Shown here one piece after another: positions 32,650 through 44,067 of a stretch of DNA of 64,000 nucleotides. The position numbers were made by a program, and so were the translations under genes. Location: positions 32,548,426-32,612,425 of the forward strand of contig OX328106.1 of NCBI GenBank assembly GCA_946811185.2, written 5' to 3'. Within the stretch, counting starts at the first letter, position 1. The number at the start of each line of letters is the position of its first letter. This DNA is from Hippopus hippopus (taxonomy: Eukaryota > Mollusca > Bivalvia > Cardiida > Cardiidae). Under the pieces are notes generated by a model, which worked only from the letters and a program-made list of their open reading frames with translations, was not told where the DNA came from and did no database searches.

Positions 32650-32878
32650 TAACCCTTTACCACACAATGACGACTTTTGACACCCCTGATAGAGAAGGCT
32701 TTTGAAAACATTGTGGGAAAAGGAGAAAATCCTGGTAACCAGCATTTTCTCCTTTTCCCACAATGTTTTCTACCCTATCAAAGAAAACTCACTTAATATG
32801 ATCCACACTGAAACTGTCCTCTGCAAATGCTTTCAATTCGGACAGGTTTAAAATTGGTCGTGTGGTAAAGGTTAAACT
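32650..32878. mobile_element. MITE-D reference copy (229 bp)
   Basis: TTTAACCCTTTACCACACAA at the left and GTGTGGTAAAGGTTAAA at the right are inverted. The centre is a long hairpin: ACATTGTGGGAAAAGGAGAA and AATCCTGGT against AACCAGCATTTTCTCCTTTT and CCCACAATGT. TTGGTCG and CTGTCCTCTGCAAATGCTTT, then CAATTCGGACAG, define the right arm. Both A and D begin TTAACCCTT. Confidence 0.85.
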
Positions 32879-32879
32879 G

Positions 32880-33655
32880 TATGTATTTGTCAGGTTTAGG
32901 CCAAATAACCGTATATCACCATTCAATCGATCAAACAGCACTCGCATTTCTGGACATCCCTTTTTACATTATAACCTGTTCTAATTATTATTATACAAAC
33001 AAATTCGCGAGACTAATACGTGCTTTAAAATGATATACGATCGTTATCATGTTTCTCAATGTTACATCAAATAAACGTTGTTCTGTTCTGTTTTGTTTTG
33101 TTCAAGGGTATCACATGTGCCTGGGTCTGGTTTGACCTTGGCCAGCTTAGAAATATTCTGAAGACATTATCTATTTCAGGCGGAAACTATCTATAACCTT
33201 TTGACTGGATAACTTAAACCCTAATTTGTCAGATCGTTTATAAAGATATCCTACATCGTTGTCAGAGATAATCTAATAACAGATGTGGATTAAATTTATT
33301 TGCGTTTTTTATTTATCTTGAAATTTGTACAGGTAATGTCAGTGTTGATCTTTAACAGCCAGTGACGTAATTGAGAGTATTTGTATCCATATTCCAATTC
33401 CTGAAATTTATCAATCTAACCCGTATAAATAATTCAAAGCTTTTTATATAGGAAAAGTAATTATTTTATCAGGTTTGTCGAAAGTTTCAAGACTGAATGT
33501 TGCATTCATTTAACTATACTGACTATATGACTATTTTTGTAGAGTAGCAAAACCAGCCTAACATACATGCCGTGTTAATTTCATCAACAGTTTCATTTTT
33601 TCTATCCATGCTTTTTTTTCTATATAATCCTAAATAAATGTTAATAAACATTAAT
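32880..33655. other. Unannotated interval
   Basis: AT-rich sequence with a TTCTGTTCTGTTTTG-like run near 33,085. No gene or structured repeat noticed. Confidence 0.4.
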
Positions 33656-33656
33656 A

Positions 33657-34190
33657 CGAGGGTTGATTAATAAGTTGTGAGCCTTGTATTGAAGGAATTA
33701 AGCAGTGATGTCCTTTTTCAGCCCTATTATTCCTGACTACTAGGATTTAAGGCTGTGTACCCAAAGACTGGTGTCATTTATATTGAACAGGTAGCACTCT
33801 ATAGTAATCAAGGCAAGTGACTTTTTTTCCATTAGGACAACGTCCCTTTTTCACATGTTTGCCTTTGCCATGGTTACCATTAACGATAGTGGTTTTGAAT
33901 TGATTGAGTATCGGCCTGATCTCGCTCCATCTAACTTTTATGTAATTCCAAAATCGGAAAAGGCCATTTCCGGTACACATTTTCGGTCAGATGATTACGT
34001 CATACATGCAGTGGAGTGATATCTGAAAGGTCAAGAAAAGGACTTTTTTAAAACTGGCATTGAGGCCCCTAAAGATCGCTGGCAAAAGTGTATGCATACT
34101 GAAGAGGATAAAGTTGAAAAATAACGCAATTTATGTCCGCCAAAGTCACACCCTTTCAGGTGAAGTTCACAACTTATCAATCAGCCCTCG
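33657..34190 (+). mobile_element. Mariner element, internally deleted (534 bp)
   Basis: The left end CGAGGGTTGATTAATAAGTT (after a TA) and the right end, inverted CGAGGGCTGATTGATAAGTT, are mariner-type terminal repeats of about 28 bp. The interior retains only the C-terminal third of a transposase. A full mariner is about 1.3 kb, so most of the coding region is deleted. Confidence 0.88.
33912..34123 (+). pseudogene. Mariner transposase C-terminal remnant
   Basis: Translating from CGGCCTGATCTCGCT gives RPDLAPSNFYV, a decayed form of the mariner SPDLAPxD signature with N at the position of the last catalytic aspartate. Then come ISGTHFRSDDYVIHAVE, an in-frame TGA, and YLKGQEKDFFKTGI with DRWQKCM, ending at TAA after VEK. 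Order and spacing match the family. The substituted aspartate and the stop make it inactive. Confidence 0.85.
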
Positions 34191-34238
34191 TTTAAGTTGT
34201 AAAAGCTTGTTTAACAATAAATGTTAAGCAGATAGACA

Positions 34239-34468
34239 TTAACCTTTAGGCTGCTTAGCGGGACCCGCTGACCTTTTGCGGACAGTGTAGATCAAGATCA
34301 GACTGCACAGAACGTGCAGTCTGATCTTGGGCCTACACTGTCCGATATGGAGATATCCTCCCCTCCCCCCCCAAAAAAAAAGAAAAAATGCCTTTGAAAT
34401 AGCAAAATTTAGGTTTATACTATCGGCTGGAAAGTTTCATTTCATTTATTTAGCAGAATAAGGGTTAA
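34239..34468 (-). mobile_element. MITE-A copy, reverse
   Basis: TTAACCTTTAGGCTGCTTAG to AGCAGAATAAGGGTTAAAC. The core AGATCAGACTGCACAGAACG and TGCAGTCTGATCTTGG is fully paired. A C run (34,357-34,370) splits the body. Confidence 0.9.
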
Positions 34469-34614
34469 ACAAGATCAGAGCAGAAAATGGACATTTTAGA
34501 TCTGGAAAAAAAGATGAGAGATTTATAAGACAAGTTCGTTCTGTCAATAAACCGTTAGAAAGTTGCGGATAGTGTCAATCAAAGATGTTACTGCAGGTTC
34601 AGGATAGTCTTGTG

Positions 34615-34826
34615 TTAACCTCTAGGCTGCTAAGAGTGACTCAAGGACCTTTTCAGGACAGTGTAGATCAAGATCAGACTGCACAGAGCGTGCGGTCTGA
34701 TTTTGGATATACACCGGCCGATTAGAAGATATTTTCCCCCAAGAACTACCTTTGAAGTAGCAAAGTTTGGGTTTTAACTATCGGCTTGAAAGTTTCATTT
34801 CACTTCTTTAGCAGGATAAGGGTTAC
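34615..34826 (-). mobile_element. MITE-A copy, reverse
   Basis: TTAACCTCTAGGCTGCTAAG to GCAGGATAAGGGTTAC. The core has one mismatch (GTGCGGTCTGATTTTGG). It is the second of four A-type copies in 1.0 kb. Confidence 0.88.
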
Positions 34827-34896
34827 AGTTTACTATCAGCAAATGTTTACAGCTAGGTTTGGCTTGTTCGGTGAGCGCCAGATGATTATTAAACTG

Positions 34897-35106
34897 TTAA
34901 GTTGCTAAACAATTCAAACTAAAGTTTTCGAGTTAACGGTAAAAAAAAAACATAGTTTACGACTTAAAGAATTTGCTTGCCGGAGAAGTCTCATCGTATC
35001 AGACAGTGCCGATTAAGGATCAGACTGCATGTTCCGTGTAGTCTGATCTTGATCTACACGGTCCGCAAAAGTCCACAAAGTGGCGCTTAGCAGCCTCAGT
35101 GTTAAC
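34897..35106 (+). mobile_element. MITE-A copy
   Basis: GTTAAGTTGCTAAACAATTC to GCAGCCTCAGTGTTAAC. The core GGATCAGACTGCATG and GTGTAGTCTGATCTTGATC is paired with small changes. Confidence 0.8.
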
Positions 35107-35149
35107 ATACAATGCACTTACTCTCAGATTTTTTTTTTTTAAATTGATA

Positions 35150-35272
35150 AGGTTGGCTAAACGAGCGGACGATATAGATTAGAGATCAGAGTCATCGTTT
35201 GTGCAGTCTGATCTTTATATATGCCGTCCTCAATAGCCTATGTTTTCGTCTATGGCGCTGAAAGGGTCAATG
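35150..35272. mobile_element. MITE-A' copy (partial)
   Basis: GCGGACGATATAGATTAGAG, ATCAGAGTCATCG, TGTGCAGTCTGATC, TATATGCCGTCC and GGCGCTGAAAGGGTCAA match the A' variant. Confidence 0.6.
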
Positions 35273-36825
35273 GATAATACTTGTTGTTTTTACCATTTAG
35301 CTAAACACCGTTTTCCCATTTTCTATATTAATTGATTGATTAGTGTCGGATTATCGAGAGGTTATTGCCAGGATTATAATGAGTTGATTGACAGGTCGAT
35401 TGACTGCTTGATCGTTTGATAAGTCAGTTGATGTTTTGAACTTGAATACAAGTCGATGGATGCTTTTTAGATTCAGTTCATGACTCTTATAAATTTGAGA
35501 TCTCACTACCAACTTCAGATTAATTCGCTACAAGTACTTCAATATACAAATGACTTCTTTCTGATTGTACATTTGATATCTGTCTGTAAAATGAATAGAT
35601 AAATAAATTAAGAGATACATTAATTAATTGATAAATAAATAGATAAATAAATAACTTAGAGTTTCTCCGAAAGTGTTATACCTACCATGCGTTCACGTGA
35701 GCTGCTGCACATACACCCTGTTTTTGCGTAATGGAAGGGGAAAAAAGTTTTCCCTGGTGTGACAAGGAATTCTACACAGTAGGAATTCTTTTAAAGATTT
35801 TTTTTCACAGTAACGTTGCTTGCGACATTTAGGATGACAAAAATTGCATTTCAGTGCCAAGTGACTTTGACCTTTTTAACCATCTGGTGCAAAAAGCTCA
35901 TTTTCAGATATTGACAAACGTGACACAGATGTTACTGATAACGTATCTTTGCCAGCAAATGTTACAGTTATATTAAGTCCTATCCTGTCGAATTCACATC
36001 ATTGACAGTAAAAACATGTTCTTCCTAAATGAAAACATTTATTCAAAAAAATATTTATAGACGGGAATAGTGACCATAGACCAACAAAACAGGCTGCACG
36101 TTTGCACCGGTTGATATTGTTCTTCACTCTCCACCAACGGTTTTTCCAACAAATTTATAAATGAACAATTTCAATGAGTTTTGATCCTTTCATGTATGTA
36201 TCAGTATAAAGTTACATTGCATGATTTGAAAAATAAATAAATAAATAAATATATAAATAAATAAATAAAAACTGATCTTAATTTTCACTTTTTGGGAAAA
36301 CACCTATGGTCAGGCTAAGATTTTTAATACACTTGGGAAAAAGTTCTCATTAAAAGTATTCAGAAAAAAAAGTAAATTCTTTATTCGCCTTTCTTGAAAA
36401 AATTGCTATTATGTTAATGTATATAGCTTTTTTTATGAAATGTAAACACATCTCATGAACATTCTGTAACGTGGTTAATTTCGATTACTCGGAGGACAAA
36501 ATGATCTGTCATAGTAGTAGTGTCAGAACGCCCCCTTATTGGGTTGGATTTTTACCCTAGGTAATTTTTGTGACAATTTTCTACATTTATCGAAGTTTAG
36601 AACAGAAAAAGAAAATCACAAGACTTGGTTTCTCAAGAGTCAGTGTATAAATAAATGGTGCTTTTTATTCGCTAGAAAAGGTAGCTTTAAAACTAGATCA
36701 TCGATAGAAATGCATTTAGAACGTCCCACCTTTTGACATTTTTTCTTACATCGTTTGTCAAATGGCAGCCGTTATATAGCGTAACAAGTGATGAACAGGT
36801 TTCAGATACCTAGAGATTTTGTTGC
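35273..36825. other. Unannotated interval with AT microsatellites
   Basis: Tetranucleotide AAAT-type repeats lie at about 35,590-35,654 and 36,230-36,270. TTGATTGATTAGTG-type TGAT repeats occur around 35,330-35,420. No gene is recognised. Confidence 0.5.
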
Positions 36826-36890
36826 ACTCAGTCGATAGAATCACTCGACTAGGGGTTCGAATTCCAGCGATGGCAAATTACTTGTATTGC
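36826..36890 (+). repeat. tRNA-like SINE-head fragment
   Basis: CACTCAGTCGATAGAATCAC resembles box A and GGGGTTCGAATTCCAGCG resembles box B, at tRNA-like spacing. No body follows, and it does not fold into a convincing functional tRNA. Confidence 0.4.
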
Positions 36891-37059
36891 ATTTCGTGTT
36901 TTTCCCTTACTTACACTAAACAGTCATGTAATAGAACTAAGGTGCATTTTTATTGCGAAATTTCATCTTTCTTCTAAGCAACCTTTTGGTAAAAAAATAG
37001 TTGTATGCTGCTTCAATCGTTTTAGCGCAATATGGGGGAAACAGGGACCTTTGTGTGCG

Positions 37060-37130
37060 GCAGAGATCAAATTCAGACAGCACAGAACGCAAGTTCTATA
37101 TCTTGGACATATACCTCCCTCTATTTGGTC
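37060..37130. repeat. Decayed MITE-A core
   Basis: GGCAGAGATCAAATTCAGAC, AGCACAGAACG and ATCTTGGACATATACC recall the A core, with poor pairing. Confidence 0.4.
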
Positions 37131-37194
37131 AGGCCTATAGAATATTCAGGATCTATGATCTGGGGTTATTGTTTTAAATAAAATTTTATCAAAC

Positions 37195-37650
37195 TAGTCT
37201 AGAAAAATGTTATTGAGCAAGCCTTTGGCGAACCTAATGGCATTTAAATAGATTTTTTATATTAAAAGCTCCTGCCAGATCCTATACATGTACAAATCAA
37301 AATTCGTATTGGCTTTATAACTCTGGAAACAATGACGATGATGATAAAAAGATGATGAAAAATTCATTAAAAGAAACAATGTATCTTAATACAAGGCCCA
37401 TGCGGGCCCAATAACATATTTTCTAGACAAGTTTTAAAACAGAAAATATCTCAAAAGCCAACGAATGTCAGATTATTTTAACCACATTAAATATCGCTAA
37501 AAGAATCCAGTTCATCTCTCTGAAACAGGCAGATCTATAAAATGACGTCACATATGATGTCACACAATGCTTATCAATAAGATATGTAAAATAAAAAGTG
37601 TTGTAATAGATAGATTTATATTTCAATGAAAACAATGGAGGTCATGTCAT
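37195..37650 (+). repeat. Family-F copy
   Basis: Two parts are visible. The first is AAAATGTTATTGAGCAAGCC with GAACCTAATGGCATTT. The second (37,420-37,650) has TTTCTAGACAAGTTTT, AAAGCCAACGAATGTCAGAT, ATGACGTCACATATGATGTC, ACACAATGCTTATC and GAAAACAATGGAGGTCATGT. Confidence 0.6.
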
Positions 37651-37707
37651 AAATATTTTTTTGTTTCGGTGGATTGATTTTCAGCAGTCGAAAGATTTCG
37701 AATACAT

Positions 37708-37966
37708 AATTGGCGTGCAACACGCGAAAAGGGGCGTTCGGACATTTGCGTAAAGTGTCGTCTCGGATCAGCCTGCGCAGTCCGCGCAGGCTAATCCGAG
37801 AAGGCACTTTACGACTACATTAGATTTTGTGCTTCAGCAGACTTGCGCAAAACATAAAATTACATAAAAACGGAAATTGTCCTTTCGGATTAGCCTGCGC
37901 GGACTGCGAGACGACACTTTACGCAAATGTCCGAAAGCCCCTTTTCGCGTGTTATAGATCCATTAT
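37708..37966. mobile_element. MITE-B copy
   Basis: TTGGCGTGCAACACGCGAAA to CTTTTCGCGTGTTATAGATC. The first hairpin (CAGCCTGCGCAGTCCGCGCA) is intact. The second is cut short by loss of its right arm (CGCGGACTGCGAGACGACAC), as in the copy at 16,892. Confidence 0.85.
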
Positions 37967-38394
37967 ATACTTGGCGCTGAAAGAGTGTTCAATAGATAAA
38001 GTCGCAGGTAGATCTATTGATAATCAAATGGAGCTACTAGAGAAATTAATCATTATTTCCGGCTCTCTCTGTTTTTTCGTCATAATTTATTCTGAGCTTG
38101 TCTCATGAAGATGCATTTCAGTGTCTATTCATGACGAAAATTAATGAGCTATATCTTTCACTCGTTCGATAAAAAATGAACCAAGTTATCAATGTCTAAC
38201 ATGCAGCCCGTAAAAAAAAACTATTGCTGTTTGATTGTAATTTATTGCTAGAAATAAGCCGTCTGCCTCTGAGTAACCTGATTTACAGTGCGCAGCATTC
38301 AATTTGAAAACAATAACAGGATTGAAGACAAATGAGGTGTTCTGCGTCTCTTGGTTCTTAATTTTCTGGTTAAATTTTCAAAATAAGCATCTTA

Positions 38395-38455
38395 TCTGAC
38401 GACAAATATTGGACTAGTCCATATTAAAAGTACTTGTATATACGACGGCCTTCTA
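38395..38455. repeat. MITE-D fragment
   Basis: TGACGACAAATATTGGACTA, GTCCATATTAAAAGTACTTG and ACGACG correspond to the family-D left body only. Confidence 0.45.
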
Positions 38456-38592
38456 TATTCTTTCCATGCTGAACACGCACGATGAAATTGTCAATCACTT
38501 TAGCACACATTCCAATATGAATAATCTTGATTTCGCGTTTAAAGTTCTGTAATGACATGTCTGTGCTGTCTGGCGTGGGACTGTAGACCTTT
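38455..38592 (-). repeat. Inverted copy of transposase-relic flank
   Basis: CCATGCTGAACACGCACGAT, GAAATTGTCAATCACTTTAG and CACACATTCCAATATGAATA are the reverse complement of 38,945-38,996. CTGTCTGGCGTGGGACTGTA corresponds to 38,872-38,892. The pair may be the remains of terminal or rearranged parts of one element. Confidence 0.65.
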
Positions 38593-38624
38593 GTCTTCAA
38601 ATAACACCAAAAGAAGAAGTCTGA

Positions 38625-38885
38625 AAAACAAGTTCACAAGTTCTCGCACTTGAAAAGAAGTCCCCTACCTTGCCAAACGCGTGGTTTATACAGGATGGTG
38701 CAACGGCAGACGCATCTAATATTGTGATAGACTTTTTATACGATACGTGTGGTGATAGGGTATATGTGGACCCGATATCCGGAAGTAAAAGATTGTGGAA
38801 TATCTTGGCCTGCGCACAGTCCTGACCTCAGCCCATGTGACTCCTTCCTTTGGCGTAATTAGAGCCAAATTTCCACAATCCCACC
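38625..38885 (+). pseudogene. Tc1/mariner-superfamily DDE transposase relic
   Basis: The frame reads LEKKSPTLPNAWFIQDGATA, DASNIVIDFLYDTCGDR, then decayed sequence and a stop at 38,822. After a one-base shift PDLSPCDSFLWRN follows. The motifs QDGA(T) and PDLSPCD are signatures of the DDE_3-type transposase group, carrying the second and third catalytic aspartates; both are kept. The N-terminal DNA-binding half is absent. The frame slip and stop make this a dead fragment. Confidence 0.75.
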
Positions 38886-39366
38886 CCGGACAGAACATAC
38901 ATGTTTTTAAAGAACTTTAAATGTGAAATCAAGATGATTAATATTGGAATGTGTGCTAAAGCTATTGACAATTTCATCGTGCGTTTTCGGCATGGAAAAA
39001 GCATAGAAGGCCTTCGCAGTGAAAACTTCATTAAACACCGAAATGACGCCGGTTACAAAAAGGGTAGGCCTACGTTTAATTTGAGATCTGTATAAAAGTG
39101 CTTAATGCAATGAAAACTGAATGAAATTATCACACAAAAAAACGTACAAATTTGATCCGCATATATATGTATTTCTATCTCTTCATCTGAATTTAAAAGC
39201 CGTAATACATATGTACAAAAGTGTTACCTTACTTACCGGACACCCTGTACAAAATTTATCAAATTCTCTCCCTCTTCTCACGAATTTTGTCAAAAGCCTT
39301 CTACTTCAGGGTCGTTAAAATACGGAACGGTTTTGCAAAGGGTTCACTCTATTGTCACTAAAATGT

Positions 39367-39630
39367 ATGAGCCATGCTCTATGAAAAAGGTGTTTAATGC
39401 ATCTGCGAAAAGTATCGACCTATGTCAGCCTGCGCAGTCCGCGCATTATGACATGGGCCGAAAATCTTTGCTATCTTTGAACTTTGTACATGTCAAAGGA
39501 CTATTATACCTCATGTTTCAGTCAGTTGTTAAACAAAATGGATTTTATAGGCCCATAAGTATGTACTGACTTGCTTGGAACAATGCATCACGGAAATGCA
39601 TAAACCCCCTTTTGCCAGTGCATGGCTCAT
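39367..39630. mobile_element. MITE-C copy (264 bp), well preserved
   Basis: ATGAGCCATGCTCTATGAAA to TTGCCAGTGCATGGCTCAT. It has GTATCGACCTATGTCAGCCT, the hairpin GCGCAGTCCGCGC, CATGTCAAAGGACTATTATA and AGTTGTTAAACAAAATGG in the family order. Confidence 0.9.
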
Positions 39631-40654
39631 GAAAATACGACTCTAGTACGACTGAAATTAAAATTACACTGTAAATGAAAAAAAGTTTGGTCGAAATCTA
39701 AATGCGTCAGTTCCAAATGATGATGCAATATTGCGATAGGATTTAGTTTCTTTGAGCGCCGTTCAAAAGTGAATCGGGGCGAAACAGGAAATAGGGTGAG
39801 CGGGAATAAGGGCGAACAGGCTCTAGAGCGTATTTCCAAAACGTAGGAATAATCTCGTTTCACTTTCAAAAAGTGTAATCTGATCACCCGTTGTCTGCGC
39901 ATGTCATATTCTTCGAAGATTCGACCTGTCTGCTATGACGCATCACCCATCTCCTGTACAGGAGAAAAGTAGGGCATATACCGAACCTATTACCCAAGCC
40001 TGTGGGGGCTGTTTTAATAAATTCCGGTGTTACATGCTAGCTGATCATAGCTGAATGAATCGCACCAGGTAGCGTTTTATTGAGTAAACATTTATTTTAT
40101 TTTGAAATTCAAAGTAACGGTTGTCGTTTTGAAAAGTCCGGTTCTGTACCCAGAATGCCCAAATCAGATAGATATGTATTTGAAGAATGCCATCTACCGG
40201 AAGATAATGTCTGATCACCTACATTATATCGCATCGAATACTTTTGAAATATACAACCCGATTACAAATCATTAACTTATATACAAAAACATAAAACACA
40301 ACACAAAAACAAAAACATAAAATGAAGTTATGTTTTACCGAAATAGTCACTAGGTGACGAATTACATTTGAAACGAACCGGCCTGGAGGTTTCATTGATA
40401 TATCCGTTGCGCACTATGTACGTCCTGCGTAAGGAGGAGGATAAAATAGACCAATTCTTACGTAAAAGATTAATTCCTTGCAAGTTTAGTTTAAGTTGGA
40501 CATTAAACAATCATTCAACGATCCTGTTAGCTCAGTTTTGTCCGATCAAGACAATGTGGAAAATGTGATGGGTTTAAGGAGACTTGTGTTTCAGCCAATA
40601 CAGATTTTCTGCCAAGCATCAAACTTTGGTTATAATAACTGGTAGTCACTACAA
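39631..40654. other. Unannotated interval
   Basis: Includes a less AT-rich stretch (39,740-40,020) with no frame I can assign. Short frames on both strands show no domain. Confidence 0.4.
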
Positions 40655-40950
40655 AACATGGGCCATGCTATGGCAAAAGGGTCTTGTTGTATCTCCTTGA
40701 TGCATGATAGCAAGCAAGTCATCACAGTATTATAAATCTATAGAATCCATTTTGTCTTAAACCCGATTGAATCCGGAGGTACACTGGTCCTTTGAGTTGC
40801 ACCCTTGTCCTTTACGCATTACGAGGAAAATATATTAGCTATGCTCTGTAAAAAGTGGGCTTAATGCATCTGCAAAAAGTATCGACCCAGGTTAGCCTGC
40901 GCAGTGCGCGTAGGCCGACCTGGGCCGAAACATTTTGCTATTGGTCAATT
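40655..40950. mobile_element. Composite of two partial MITE-C copies
   Basis: A first left end (GGGCCATGCTATGGCAAAAG, 40,660) runs through CAAGCAAGTCATCACAG. A second left end (AGCTATGCTCTGTAAAAAGT, 40,838) follows, with GGGCTTAATGCATCTGC, ATCGACCCAGGTTAGCCTGC and GGCCGAAACATTTTGCTATT. Neither copy has its right end. Confidence 0.7.
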
Positions 40951-42530
40951 TTCGCGGTTACATTCAGTAAAATGGTGCAGTTTGGGCTTTTAATTTACGA
41001 CGTTGTCGTTTTGCAGTCTGGAAATCGGTATATTTTCACGAGACCAGATAATTATCACATTATCGCACGTATATGAATAAAGTACCACATAATCGACTGG
41101 ACGTATTAATCTTATAACTCCTAAAAAACCTTTGCGAAAGTCTGGCAAGAAGCCCTATTAAAGTATACGTACCTAAATAGTTTACGTACTTTAAGGAACT
41201 GTTATTCATTTAAAGATACATCTATACTCGTTTTCATGCAGTTTTCAACCAGTTTTTAACCCATTTAATTCTTATCTAATGAAACTATAATCATTCTTGT
41301 ATCTTCATGCTTAATGTTGCCCATGATGGCTGCAAAACTGCACAGATTACGATGGATAGAAAATACATTTTATGTTTTGGAGGCCTTCGAAGCAATTGCT
41401 GCGGTCGTTTCCGGTTTGAAATGAGGACAAATCCCTTGTGTTTTCTATCCCTCACACACCATATATTGGTAATTTATCTATGTATACACAGCTGAGGCAT
41501 TCTACACACTTTCAAGTTTTAACATTTTTTTTCTCTCTGCTGTAAGGGTGTATCTTTAAAAAGTTATATGTATTTGCGCTTGTCTTTTTCCTTCATTTAT
41601 AGGCTGCAAATTATTTGCCCTATAAAATCGATGATAAAACATTTTTAAGTCTGGTATGATTGTACCAATCTTGATAGCCCGCTTTAAATGTTATATATTA
41701 GAAATGCATACCGAAATTCACCTTAGCTATTACTGCACAGGTTAAGACTAAGACTTGGCCGTTAAATTCTAAAACATCGAAGCCCGATACTAGCTGTCGC
41801 TCATTGGAGGCCGTTATTGTAGATCAGAAACAAATAACAAATGCGTCCTTGTCTATAATTCAGAAGTAAATGTGCAACAATAACAATAAAGTACAGACAA
41901 TGCACTTCTTCTAATTGATGAAACACAAAATAATGGATGCAGTAATTTGCTTTACACAAATGTATGGCATTAACTAAATACTAAATATAAGTATGTAGAT
42001 TTTGGAGTGGAAATGAAATATTTTACGTGTTTGTAAGTGTGTGTGTTAAGAAATGTATAGCAATCGTTTGCAAAGTTACTAATTTAACCCGAGATCAAAG
42101 AAAGAGATAAGCTGATAAGACTATTTGCAGACTGAAATGAACTGATCCTTGTGGGGGATTTAGAAGCCATTGGAAGCGGATACCAACCAGTGATTATTTA
42201 ATTCGTAAAAATTTCTCTGTTATAATACAGATGAAAAAATAAAAATCTTAATGCTAACTAAAGACGTTCGAATTCAAAACACGCTAGCAAATCTGGCATG
42301 TTTGATTTTTTTGACTTCAAGCTGCTCAAAAAGGAATCTCTTTAATCAAAGAGTCATTAGTTGGATTACAGGTATTATAGAAAGACGGCAGAAATGGATT
42401 TTTCACTTTTTAACAACATTAGTGACAGAGAGGAAATAGCATGGAATGACAAATGTCAAATCAACTCTATCAGAGCTAAACACATACTGGTCACAAAAAG
42501 TAGGGAAATATCGCTAAAAAAAATGAGCCA
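40951..42530. other. Unannotated interval
   Basis: AT-rich sequence. A 62-codon frame at 41,307-41,495 (+) contains several Cys but matches no motif I know. No gene or repeat call is justified. Confidence 0.4.
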
Positions 42531-42532
42531 AG

Positions 42533-42790
42533 CTCTGTGAAAAAGGAGCTTAATGCATTTGCAAAAGGTATCGACCCTTGTCAGCCTGCGCAGTTCGTAC
42601 AGGCTGACAAGGGTCGATACTTTTTGCCATTTGTAAATTTTCTGCATGTCAAAAGATCAGTCTACCACATGATTCAGCAGATTGTTGAATAAATTGATTT
42701 TGTGGTTCCATAAAATTTTATGTGATGGCTCGGTTGGTATGTTGCATCACGTGGATGCATTAAGCCCCCTTTTCACAAAGCGTGGCTCAT
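42533..42790. mobile_element. MITE-C copy (258 bp), well preserved
   Basis: ATGAGCCAAGCTCTGTGAAA to CACAAAGCGTGGCTCAT. The hairpin CCCTTGTCAGCCTGCGCAG, TTCGTA, CAGGCTGACAAGGG is complete, and GATACTTTTTGCC appears on both sides. Confidence 0.92.
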
Positions 42791-42833
42791 ATAGTTTTTA
42801 ACCTCCTTTCATCTTTAATTAATGAGTCCCGGT

Positions 42834-43120
42834 AGCTCAGTCGGTAGCGTGCAGGACTTGAGAACAGGGGGTCGCGGGTTTGATCCCTGGCTCGGCCAAT
42901 TTCTTTCCGAGGATTGATGATAGTCATTGCCACAGGATTCATTCCTCTCCTATCGCTGGCCATTGTCCCGACGATGGTTATGTGGGAAAGCAGCCAGTGG
43001 CTTTGAAAGAAAATTGTGCGGATTACTGGTTAAAGAGACACCAGAAAGGCATGGATGGGTGCATGGCCGCCGCGACATAACTGAAACAATATTGAAAACG
43101 GCGTTAAACACCATACAATC
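42834..43120 (+). mobile_element. tRNA-derived SINE, best-preserved copy
   Basis: The tRNA-like head TCCCGGTAGCTCAGTCGGTA (box A) and GCGGGTTTGATCCCTGG (box B) would act as an internal Pol III promoter. The body is GCCAATTTCTTTCCGAGGAT, ACAGGATTCATTCC, GGTTATGTGGGAAAGCAGCC, AGTGGCTTTGAAAG and GGCCGCCGCGACATAACTGA. The tail is ACGGCGTTAAACACCAT. Reported bivalve SINE groups have this plan. The copy sits 44 bp after a MITE-C. It is not a functional tRNA: the anticodon arm does not pair. Confidence 0.88.
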
Positions 43121-44059
43121 CTTTATTTAATATTTGTAGTAAAACTGAAATGCAGCAACAGACAGAAACGTCCATAGAAGTCCAACACAGACGTCGCTGT
43201 GTTAAAAGCTGTGACAATCGAGGTGGTCCTACTCGGTAATGATTGTGTAAAAAATGACGTTGTGTACAAATTAACCTATTTGTATATCGGATTTAACTTT
43301 AAAAAAACACTGCATTGGACGTTTGTCTCTGAAGATGCATTTTAATTGTAACTACATATATTATATTTGGATAAATGTCAACATCTTTTCAAATCTGCCC
43401 CATTAAAATGTAATATCCCCCCCCCTTTTTTGTGAACAGCATATAACCTCGAACTCTTTCGAAAGCTGAACGTATATTTCACTGAAAATCAGAGAATCTT
43501 TTATCTTATAGCCTTGACTAGTTAACAAGCGGACGGTGTGCTCAGATGAGCGGGTCTAAATAACTCTCGTCTTGTAAAGAGTCAAAACTGTAACCCATAT
43601 TTTGATAAACCAGGTGCTTGATTCGAAAGAAATATAATAACAACAATATTTGAAGGATTCTTTTGAGCAGAATATCTCACAAGGCATCATACGATAAAAC
43701 ATCCAAGGTTGGACTGCTCGTTTTCTATAGTATGATCTTCATGCACACCAGTTGTTAATAAAGTTGAATTGACTTTGGCGCCCAAAGGGTTATAAAAATT
43801 GTCTTATAAAAATATTCCTGGCTTCATATGCTTTGAAATACAATTAACAGGCTCCTTCTTCACAGACCATTAATTTTCACCAACCTTCTTCTTTTTCTTT
43901 GTCTGAACATTTTTTTTTTCGGAATTTAAAAGTAAAACAATTTCTGACCGGCTAAACTATTTTTTATAGACGAGTTTGATAAAGTTTCATTTCAAACGCC
44001 AACAAATATTAGATTTTGTAATCTAAACATCTAAAATGTTTTATTACATATTGTAAACA
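43121..44059. other. Interval with weak repeat traces only
   Basis: A decayed A' trace lies at 43,690-43,795 (ATCCAAGGTTGGACTGCTCG, AGTATGATCTTCATGCACAC, GGCGCCCAAAGGGTTA). A family-F trace lies at 43,970-44,030. No gene. Confidence 0.4.
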
Positions 44060-44067
44060 TATATATG

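Noticed and set aside
42834..42905. A functional tRNA gene
   Set aside because: Boxes A and B are good, but the anticodon arm does not pair and the SINE body follows directly. It is the SINE head.
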